From contig NZ_JAMQKB010000022.1 of the NCBI RefSeq assembly GCF_028416575.1, forward strand, positions 1-42,561: 42,561 nt of DNA, written 5' to 3'. The notes under the pieces were generated by a model. It was not told the origin of the DNA. It was given only the letters and a program-made list of their open reading frames with translations, and searched no databases. The position numbers and the translations under genes are program-made. This document shows, in pieces, positions 1 through 6,941 of the stretch. Origin of the DNA: Terrihalobacillus insolitus. Its GTDB lineage: Bacteria > Bacillota > Bacilli > Bacillales > Amphibacillaceae. Each line of letters opens with the position of its first letter. Positions within the stretch are counted from its first letter, which is position 1.

Positions 1-301
1 CCGCAGAGGCTCAAAGTCAAGTGACAAGTTGCACGCGCTAGCTTCAAACAAAGTGCTAAAACTTAGAGAGCTATAAACAAGTTTATGTTCCTTTAAAAAA
101 TTGTTCAGTTTAGTGTTGACATACCAACCCTTACATGCTCTTAGAGATAGAATAAAAACTTCAACTCGGTATTAGTAAAAAACTAGGAGTCAAGGCTTGA
201 AATTTTATTAGATTTTTTTTCTGAAATCCTTCATAATAAGGTTATAAAATTGTTTAATAATGAAAATAATTAGCTTGGAAAATAAATGAGGAGGTGGTTT
301 T
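1..301. other. gene-free left edge of the window
   Basis: No open frame with a plausible ribosome binding site is seen here. A TTGACA-like box lies at about 115-120 but has no convincing -10 box at normal spacing. The last bases carry GAGGAGG just before the gene at 302. No copy of the rlmH 3' end, which would mark the far border of an integrated element, was found. Confidence 0.5.
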
Positions 302-1063
302 ATGTGGTGGTTGTTATTTTTAAGCGCCGTAGCAGCTATAATTGCAACTTTCACAAGGTTTGGTTTCAGCATTATCGCAGTTTTAATTGCCTTACCAATA
401 ATTTATACTGCCTTCAATACGTTATTCGTAAATGTACGAAAAATAAGGATTTTGTTTAGAAAAGCCATTAACATTCTGAACCTATCAACATTTGATATGC
501 AATTTAGATCTGTATTTAACATTGAAAATAAGTCAAAAATACAAAATATTAACAAGGATTATCTTATCATTCAAGATATTATATATGATATCTTGTTAAA
601 GGAAGGTTTTAGTGGTAAAAAAAATGAGCTTATCGAACCATCACTAGATAGAATTAGTGGTGTGAAGTTTTATATTCACCCTTATAAAATTTATATGTCT
701 ATAGATCAATCGGATAACTTTGGTGAACAGTCACTTACCCTAACAGCAAATGGTAGGTTAAAATACAGAAACGGTGAAGCAGTATTAAACGATTTCTTAA
801 TAAACGTCTATGAGGGTATTGAACAATTAGGACTGAACCAGAACAAATATATTCTTAAACTTTCAAAGAACACTAATATAGATGGTTTTATGATTAAACA
901 TTTCATTAAGGAACTCAAAACTACAGAGGTAGAAAGCTTTAACATTAAAATAAATCACGCAAACATTAATATTGCTGCCAACCATAATGAAGTCACTATT
1001 GTTACTAAACAAAAAATTCATCTGATAAAGGGAATTAAGTTTTCATTAGAATTAATTAATTAA
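302..1063 (+). CDS. unrecognised protein with N-terminal membrane segments
   Basis: I do not recognise the family. The first about 45 residues are strongly hydrophobic and could form one long or two short membrane segments; the remaining about 200 residues are polar and lysine/asparagine-rich, so a membrane-anchored cytoplasmic domain is likely. The start is well supported by GAGGAGG a few bases upstream. The gene ends 17 bases before a second unknown gene with its own AAGGAG site, so the two probably form a two-gene operon. Base composition is very AT-rich, like the defence genes to the right, which fits accessory DNA. A role in the neighbouring defence region is only a guess from position. 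Confidence 0.7.
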   Translation: MWWLLFLSAVAAIIATFTRFGFSIIAVLIALPIIYTAFNTLFVNVRKIRILFRKAINILNLSTFDMQFRSVFNIENKSKIQNINKDYLIIQDIIYDILLKEGFSGKKNELIEPSLDRISGVKFYIHPYKIYMSIDQSDNFGEQSLTLTANGRLKYRNGEAVLNDFLINVYEGIEQLGLNQNKYILKLSKNTNIDGFMIKHFIKELKTTEVESFNIKINHANINIAANHNEVTIVTKQKIHLIKGIKFSLELIN

Positions 1064-1080
1064 TTAAGGAGTATATTTTC

Positions 1081-1818
1081 ATGCCACAATCAATTATTAT
1101 GCAAAGATTAATAAGTTTCCCACAAGAGTTTCCAGTAAGAACAAACACTACCGGTACAGCCGAGACCCGATTAATGTTTACATCCGAAATAAGGGAGCTT
1201 GGATTAAGTGAATATACAGAGGAAACTATAAATAAATACCAAGTTCTTCATCCAATTGGTAACTCATTTGAAGGAAAAGGAATTATAGAAGATGGAAGTG
1301 AGCATGAGTTAATTGCCGTATCTAGAGAAGAATCTTTTAACATTTTTAAAACACAGGATGATTTTTTACTTTTTACTGATGCTAAAAAAGCAATTATAGA
1401 ACATGGAATAAAACGCTTGACAGATGGTACATATAACCATGGTGAAGGAAATATTTTTAAAACAGAAAAGTTAACAATAAATTTAAGTTCCCTGAAAGAA
1501 GAAATACAAGATGGTGCTTTAGGTAGAATTCGTGGTGGTTGGTGGAGAGGACTTCAAATTGCAGATGTTGAAGTAGCTTATTTAGGCGGAGGTACAGTGA
1601 CAGAAAGTTATTACTGGAACACTTATGAGGAAAGTGAAGGGATAATCTCCGCATTAAGATTAGATATTCCTAATTTAATGGATGATGAAAATGAGGTCTT
1701 AAAGGTTCTACTAACAAAAGAGGGAAATTTGGTTGTATACAAGGATATTCCCACCGAAAGACACCTTCTTGAAGTTGCAACTACTATATTTAACTTAGCA
1801 AAGAATCACCTTGAATAA
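1081..1818 (+). CDS. unrecognised soluble protein, partner of the preceding gene
   Basis: This 245-residue protein has no signal peptide, no obvious membrane segment and no motif I can assign. A glycine/tryptophan-rich stretch (GRIRGGWWRG, about residues 148-157) and a GGGT turn (about 169-172) stand out in an otherwise acidic sequence. It is preceded by TTAAGGAG and follows the membrane-anchored unknown by 17 bases, so co-transcription and a shared job are likely. It converges on the NurA-type gene that ends at 1983, with a hairpin in between. Function unknown; the tight pairing suggests an accessory two-gene module. Confidence 0.7.
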   Translation: MPQSIIMQRLISFPQEFPVRTNTTGTAETRLMFTSEIRELGLSEYTEETINKYQVLHPIGNSFEGKGIIEDGSEHELIAVSREESFNIFKTQDDFLLFTDAKKAIIEHGIKRLTDGTYNHGEGNIFKTEKLTINLSSLKEEIQDGALGRIRGGWWRGLQIADVEVAYLGGGTVTESYYWNTYEESEGIISALRLDIPNLMDDENEVLKVLLTKEGNLVVYKDIPTERHLLEVATTIFNLAKNHLE

Positions 1819-1831
1819 TAAAACTAATCAA

Positions 1832-1858
1832 GAGGGAGAGTACTAGAAACCCTCCCTC
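1832..1858 (+). terminator. hairpin after the two-gene operon
   Basis: GAGGGAG at 1832-1838 pairs with CTCCCTC at 1852-1858 around a 13-base loop. It lies 14 bases after the stop codon. The following T-run is weak (AAATTAATTT), so it is a probable rather than a clear intrinsic terminator. Confidence 0.5.
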
Positions 1859-1982
1859 CAAATTAATTTACGATACTTTTTAAATGTAAAGTGCTCTCGA
1901 ATAAAATGATAAACCTTAGATAACTTTGTTAAAGGTACCAGTTTCAAAACTAAGGATGCTAAGATTCCCTCAAAAATAGAAT

Positions 1983-3341
1983 TTATATATTTGACTTCGC
2001 AAATTTCTCTAATATTGTTGAACTAGGATGGTCAGCTAAAGATATCAATTTATTTACTAAAGCTACTGGTAATAAAGCATCATCATACATATCACACTTC
2101 AATTTTTCAATATTTGTTAATATTATATCTATATTCCTGTAATCTTCTTTCTTCGGGTTTAATATAACTTTAGCGTCTTTAGTTGGAAGAGTTGCAACGT
2201 AAATTCGCTCATTATTATCTTTATAGATTACTTTTCCACTATAATAGGATGTCGAAGCATACGGATTCTCGGGATCAGCCTTACCTGGCAATATATACTT
2301 ATAAATATAATTATTATCTAGGAGTAAGGCCTCTCCTTTTTTTAATTTATTCTTTATCTTATCTGCATGTTCTACAAACGAACCTGATTTTTCTAACCCA
2401 ATTAAGAACAAATTTCTCTTATCTATAAGGTAGTTTATCATTTCTCTCATTAATTTATGCATATTAGCTGTTTGCCCAAAAAATGCTAAAGGGCCGTCTT
2501 TTATAAACATAGTTTCGCTCAACAAAGATGATTTCGTCTGTAGCATTAATTTTATTATATGAATAATAAAAATCTGTTCCATAAGAGTAACCAAGTACCC
2601 TAAGATACCACCTGCACCAAGCTCTTCATCAATAGCTTCATGTAGTCTAAAGACATCTGTTAAATAAATTTCACCTTTACATTCAGGACAATAGAATATA
2701 CCATCTGAAGTCATTTCATTGCAGCTTAGGTTTATGGCTCGTTTTTCACAGTTTATATTTGGGCAACTCCCTAGCTGATAAGTAAGGTCAGCCTCACTTC
2801 TTTCCTTTCCTTTATATTCCTTATAAACAAACCACTTTAACGTATCGATAAAAAAGTTACTTTCATCAGGTTTATTCATAAAAACATCGTATAATGTTTT
2901 TCTAACGGATTTAGTAAGTGACGTTTCTCCATCTAAGGAAATTCCTTTAACTGGTATTACAAACTTTAATCTCTCTATTTGCCGTAAGGATTCCATGTCT
3001 TCTTCATCTATAAATGGTAATTCATGAATTTCATCTAAATCACTTATTTTAAAAAAAGATGCTCCCAGTTGAAAAAAAGCAATTTTAGATGAGGGGAAGT
3101 CGTTTCTAACTGAAATTTCTCTATAACTTCCATCAAATGCAATTACTCTCTGAATCTCATTAGAATCATATTGGTTTATTTCAAAGGTATTAAAATGGTT
3201 TGCATCTATTTCTTCAGTTGTTTTTGGTAAATCGCAATTACTTAAGAAGTACTGTACGTCACTGTCTTTAATTACATAGGAGTGCGAAGATTTACTTGCT
3301 TTCTCAATTGGCCGCCTCCCTCTTTTTGATATATAGGCCAT
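1983..3341 (-). CDS. NurA-type nuclease with inserted zinc ribbon
   Basis: A 452-residue protein of the NurA nuclease type, which works with a HerA ATPase to degrade or process DNA ends. Seen: an FDGSY motif (Asp about 70) and a second acidic motif KDGPLAFFGQ (Asp about 282), matching the two metal-binding Asp sites of NurA. Between them are paired cysteines CPNINC (193/198) and CPEC (218/221), a zinc-ribbon insertion. The start has AGGAGG upstream. The gene begins 2 bases after the HerA-type gene, so both are translated from one mRNA, as usual for HerA-NurA pairs. At 452 residues it is longer than I expect for NurA, partly because of the insertion. In this setting it is more likely an anti-phage nuclease than a housekeeping repair enzyme. 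Confidence 0.8.
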   Translation of the reverse strand: MAYISKRGRRPIEKASKSSHSYVIKDSDVQYFLSNCDLPKTTEEIDANHFNTFEINQYDSNEIQRVIAFDGSYREISVRNDFPSSKIAFFQLGASFFKISDLDEIHELPFIDEEDMESLRQIERLKFVIPVKGISLDGETSLTKSVRKTLYDVFMNKPDESNFFIDTLKWFVYKEYKGKERSEADLTYQLGSCPNINCEKRAINLSCNEMTSDGIFYCPECKGEIYLTDVFRLHEAIDEELGAGGILGYLVTLMEQIFIIHIIKLMLQTKSSLLSETMFIKDGPLAFFGQTANMHKLMREMINYLIDKRNLFLIGLEKSGSFVEHADKIKNKLKKGEALLLDNNYIYKYILPGKADPENPYASTSYYSGKVIYKDNNERIYVATLPTKDAKVILNPKKEDYRNIDIILTNIEKLKCDMYDDALLPVALVNKLISLADHPSSTILEKFAKSNI

Positions 3342-3343
3342 TA

Positions 3344-5365
3344 TTATGCATCCTCCTGGGCAGAAAACTTATCAATTTGTACTGGTACTACAAATGAATT
3401 TGAATATGTCTTCATTCTGACAAAACCTTTATCGTTAGAAGAACTAAATTTTATTAAGCTAGAAGTAAAGTCTGCAAAATCATAGTATTTTCTTAATTCC
3501 TTTGTCTCATCCTCATTATTTAAATGTGCTATAAACCAGTTTTGAGTATTTTTTAATATATTCGAACTAATGGAACTGACTTCTTGTGTTGCATAAATTA
3601 AACCTAAATTTAATTTAGCACCTTCTTTAGCAATTCTGTTATATATCTGACTTAAATCCTTATCATCTTTTTTAGGGAATAGATTATGTGCTTCTTCAAA
3701 ATAAAATTGAACAAAGTTATTGGGTTTAGTACCAATAAATCTAGACATCGCATCTTCAAATATCCTCTTACATATTTGCTCAGAATAAAGCGCTTGTATA
3801 TCAGGATCCCCCTGAGACAAATCCACAATAACAATTTTTCCAATTCTTAAATGCTCTAAAATATCTTCCTCAAACGGGTTGTTATTAGATTTTGTGTGTA
3901 ATCTAATCAAAGGAGTAAGTTTCTTATATCCACTTACAGTTGGGTTAGCACCAGGTTGCTTCTTCATTGTTAAGAATGTTAATAAAGCTTTTAATTCCTC
4001 ATCCGCCCACTCTTTACCTTTATTCTTTTTGGGATATTCAGATGTATGTTTTAATTCCTTATATTTATCCCAAAGTTGTTCGAACCAGTTTGAAGCATCT
4101 TCAAGTGAAATTCCTTTAGAAGGGTCAATTCCTATTTCATCATTAAGTTCTTTAAATCCGCTAAATTTCACCTTGAATGTATTTGTTGGGAAACCAGCCT
4201 TTTTTAAACAACATAAGTAAGCTGCTTTCTTTCTATCGTATCTCGTTTTCGCACTACGATCATGATCTTCAGGCTTTTCTAAACTCACTACCCGGAATGC
4301 ATTTACATAGTCAGAGCTTTCTCCTGTATTTCTAAAATGATTTTCGATTAGATTAAATCCAGCTGTTAGTTGTTCGTAAAAATTAACTTTCATAACTTTA
4401 AAGCCCGGCTCTTCTTTTTCAACTACACTATAACGAATAACATCTTTTTCAAAAAGTTCAAATATAGCTGTGCCTTCGTCTTGAAGATTTGCATTAGCAT
4501 ATTCACCATTAATATCAAAGATAATTTGACCTACAGGATACTTTGTAGTCCCATCATTATTAAAATTATTGAGGACAAACTTTGCACCAACTTCGTTTCG
4601 ATATTGCTTTTGAGTAATCTCCTCAAGGGTATGATTTGCTAAATTACTCATCTCTACTGTTTGTTGTATTACTTTTTTCACAGTATTAGATTTACCTGTT
4701 CTTGTCATACCGAATAAAGCTGTTCGTTTACCTAGAAAGTCTGTAGGTAATATTGATACAGGGACTTCTTCATCATTCTCCTGAAACCTTTTAGTAGAAC
4801 TATACCTAACCTGCCCAATCTTTTTATATATTTCTTCGTTTATTATACCTTCCTCATTCCCATTAACTATAAAATCCAATGCCTTTCCCTTCGGCTTAAA
4901 CACGCTATAATTGTGAGCACTATAGAAGTTTTCTACGTCTGCACCAAATAACACTTTTCCACTGCTTCCTTTATAGAAACTCCCTAAAATTCTACACTCT
5001 AGCCCAGAAAAACTAAATTCATATCTAGTAAAGTCATCAAGTTCGCTACCGCTACCACTTGTATTAATATTATCCTTATAATATTCAATCATAGAACTAA
5101 CTATTTCATTATCAGTAGGTAGTTTTGTAGTTTGAATGGCACGGAGCAATAAAGTTTCCGATACACCATCTTCATTATCATAATATGCTAAGAGAAATGA
5201 ACCTTGTGGAACACCACCCACACGATATTTTTTAGAATCACTAATCAAAATAAATGCTTTATCGTAGTCTATATAAAAAGGACGTCCAACGAAATCTTCT
5301 TTACGTTTCCCTTCCAAAAACAAATCAATCTGAGCCTCACTTTTTATTCGTTCAGTTAATTTCAA
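3344..5365 (-). CDS. HerA-type hexameric ATPase/translocase
   Basis: A 673-residue FtsK/HerA superfamily ATPase (DUF87 type). Seen: Walker A GMTRTGKSNT at about 219-228, FDINGEY at about 283-289, IVIVDLSQGD at about 511-520, a Walker B-like YFEEAHNLFP at about 555-564, and YATQEVSSI (about 591-599), the usual HerA sensor region. Known HerA proteins form hexameric rings that pump DNA and partner with NurA, encoded here 2 bases downstream. The start is a TTG with GAGGGGG at good spacing. It follows the methyltransferase stop by 18 bases, giving a methyltransferase-HerA-NurA operon. The N-terminal about 200 residues are longer than a minimal HerA barrel and may recognise partners or DNA. Confidence 0.87.
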   Translation of the reverse strand: MKLTERIKSEAQIDLFLEGKRKEDFVGRPFYIDYDKAFILISDSKKYRVGGVPQGSFLLAYYDNEDGVSETLLLRAIQTTKLPTDNEIVSSMIEYYKDNINTSGSGSELDDFTRYEFSFSGLECRILGSFYKGSSGKVLFGADVENFYSAHNYSVFKPKGKALDFIVNGNEEGIINEEIYKKIGQVRYSSTKRFQENDEEVPVSILPTDFLGKRTALFGMTRTGKSNTVKKVIQQTVEMSNLANHTLEEITQKQYRNEVGAKFVLNNFNNDGTTKYPVGQIIFDINGEYANANLQDEGTAIFELFEKDVIRYSVVEKEEPGFKVMKVNFYEQLTAGFNLIENHFRNTGESSDYVNAFRVVSLEKPEDHDRSAKTRYDRKKAAYLCCLKKAGFPTNTFKVKFSGFKELNDEIGIDPSKGISLEDASNWFEQLWDKYKELKHTSEYPKKNKGKEWADEELKALLTFLTMKKQPGANPTVSGYKKLTPLIRLHTKSNNNPFEEDILEHLRIGKIVIVDLSQGDPDIQALYSEQICKRIFEDAMSRFIGTKPNNFVQFYFEEAHNLFPKKDDKDLSQIYNRIAKEGAKLNLGLIYATQEVSSISSNILKNTQNWFIAHLNNEDETKELRKYYDFADFTSSLIKFSSSNDKGFVRMKTYSNSFVVPVQIDKFSAQEDA

Positions 5366-5384
5366 ATTTATCCCCCTCGAAATA

Positions 5385-6362
5385 TTACTTTTTTGATAAT
5401 GTAGTATCTAAATTAGGATCCTCAAACCTTACCATAGACTGTTCTCCATAATCTTTCATGACCTCTGTAGCTACCCAATTCCTTTCTAGCTTCTCCGCAA
5501 TAAAGCCAGTTGTGTTACTTCCTGCAAATGGGTCAAAAACCAAATCCCCTTTGTCTGTTAAGAATTCAACAAAAAATTGAACGAGTTCCAATGGCATTCT
5601 AGCTGGATGGGGTGTAATCCCCCTTTCTCTACAAGCCTTCAAAAAAAAGTCGGATGAATTTGTATTAGAAATACTAAAAATATTCCCCGGCACCCTTCTC
5701 TCCCTTGTTTCATCAATCTGCTCTATTTCTAATACATTAGGCATAATACTTCCACCATTATCTTTTAGGAAGCTCGTTTCTCCAATATCATGTTCGGAGG
5801 GTCTCTTTCCAGAATTATATTTTTGTTTTTTAAGTAACCTTTTCATACTTGCACTATATGGACGAAGGACTTTACTATTATCTGCTTTTGGAGTATCACT
5901 CTTTGACATCCACCATACATGAGTATAACTGTCTATGGTTCTAAATCTATTTACTGTCACCCACTGGGCTGGACTAGGCAATCGTGAAGGGTTATAGCAT
6001 ATAAATTCTTGGCACAGATTAAGATTGGCCTTTTGATTTTTTAAAAACCCAAGAAGTGATTCTAAATGAAGTGTGGAATATACTGGTCTTTCCGCTTCCC
6101 ATGAATTTCCCATTTCGATTACAATGGAACCATCATCTGTTAACAATTTACTAAAAGCCTCTGATAAATTACTAAACCACGCTCTATATTCTTCCCCTTT
6201 TAGATTTCCATATTTTTTCTTTTTGTTAAGAGGAAATGGTGGTGAAGTTATTAGAAGTTGTACTCTTCCGTGGAATTTCGCTCCTTCTTCTGAGTTAATA
6301 AAATCTTCCGCTCTATCTAAATAGTACTTTCCTAGTGATGTTTCATAAAACAAGTTTGTCAT
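5385..6362 (-). CDS. DNA methyltransferase, beta class (N4-cytosine or N6-adenine)
   Basis: A 325-residue S-adenosylmethionine-dependent DNA methyltransferase. Catalytic motif IV TSPPF (about 39-43) comes before the cofactor motif I DPFAGSNTTG (about 277-286), the permuted order of the beta class. An SPP[FY] catalytic motif is more typical of N4-cytosine enzymes, but N6-adenine cannot be excluded. The middle part (about 100-260) would hold target recognition. The start ATG has AAGGAG upstream. It is the first gene of the operon leading into HerA and NurA, so it probably marks self DNA, or helps the system tell self from foreign. It sits across a 580-base gap from the Mod/Res/UvrD operon on the same strand. 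Confidence 0.85.
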   Translation of the reverse strand: MTNLFYETSLGKYYLDRAEDFINSEEGAKFHGRVQLLITSPPFPLNKKKKYGNLKGEEYRAWFSNLSEAFSKLLTDDGSIVIEMGNSWEAERPVYSTLHLESLLGFLKNQKANLNLCQEFICYNPSRLPSPAQWVTVNRFRTIDSYTHVWWMSKSDTPKADNSKVLRPYSASMKRLLKKQKYNSGKRPSEHDIGETSFLKDNGGSIMPNVLEIEQIDETRERRVPGNIFSISNTNSSDFFLKACRERGITPHPARMPLELVQFFVEFLTDKGDLVFDPFAGSNTTGFIAEKLERNWVATEVMKDYGEQSMVRFEDPNLDTTLSKK

Positions 6363-6577
6363 TTTCTATTCTCCTTGTAAAACGTTCTGTACTCCTTAAT
6401 TCTTAAGTATAACACTTCAAATTCAATTGCGTTTATTAATTTTATTTTGTTTAATTCATTCATTGGTCTATGTATTGTTTTTTACCATTTATTTGCAAAT
6501 AAAATCGGAATAATATTGAAAATTTAAAGAGAAATTGTAATTTTTCTACACTTTTATACTATATTTTTAATATGAAA

Positions 6578-6628
6578 AGCCTTAACATTAGAAAACTATA
6601 AAGCAGTTGGAAATCTAATATTAAGGCT
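6578..6628. repeat. imperfect inverted repeat between defence operons
   Basis: AGCCTTAACATTAG (6578-6591) is matched at 13 of 14 positions by the reverse complement of 6615-6628, around a 23-base spacer. The match extends weakly outward on both sides (TATGAA on one side, TTCATA on the other). It lies just past the methyltransferase relic on its coding strand, so it could be that gene's old terminator. A small mobile-element remnant is the alternative. Confidence 0.5.
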
Positions 6629-6692
6629 ATATTCATACGAATACTATAAAGTACCTGCTACCTCATAAATAAGTCTATCTTTATTTATATTT

Positions 6693-6833
6693 TCAAGTGC
6701 ACATGCAATTCTTGGCTATGTGCCACATTAAAACTGACGGAATAGCGTTACCTAAAGCTCTATATTGATTCCCTTCGACGCCTTGTGAAATCTGGTACCT
6801 TGGCTCTCTTATCATACTTGCAGACACTCCTTG
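6693..6833 (-). pseudogene. C-terminal relic of a C5-cytosine DNA methyltransferase
   Basis: Reading the minus strand to the stop at 6695-6693 gives a C-terminal tail containing REPRYQISQGVEGNQYRALG followed directly by NAIPSVLMWHIA. This matches the last conserved motifs (IX-X) of Dcm-type C5-cytosine methyltransferases, where a QYRxxGNAxP core precedes the C-terminal helix. An in-frame TGA at 6836-6834 closes the frame upstream, and no PCQ or ENV catalytic motif is found, so only about 45 residues remain. It points to an older restriction-modification gene in the same slot that was lost or replaced. Confidence 0.72.
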
Positions 6834-6941
6834 TCAAACAACCAAATTCCTACTCTCCCCAATTTTTCCAATTAACTTATTGAAACAGTGCTAGTTACTA
6901 ATTAATTAATGAGTGGACAATAAGTTATAGTTTCCTATCTC

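Larger units (their letters stand above)
6363..6941. other. gap between the two defence operons
   Basis: This gap of about 580 bases is very AT-rich. It must hold the promoter of the methyltransferase-HerA-NurA operon, but no clear -35/-10 pair was seen. It also holds a large imperfect inverted repeat (6578-6628) and the C-terminal relic of a C5-cytosine methyltransferase (6693-6833), listed separately. Confidence 0.6.

Noticed and set aside
1..301. Far attachment site (attL) of the rlmH-linked element
   Set aside because: No copy of the rlmH 3' sequence or its complement was found here or between 1818 and 1983; the border is probably outside the window.
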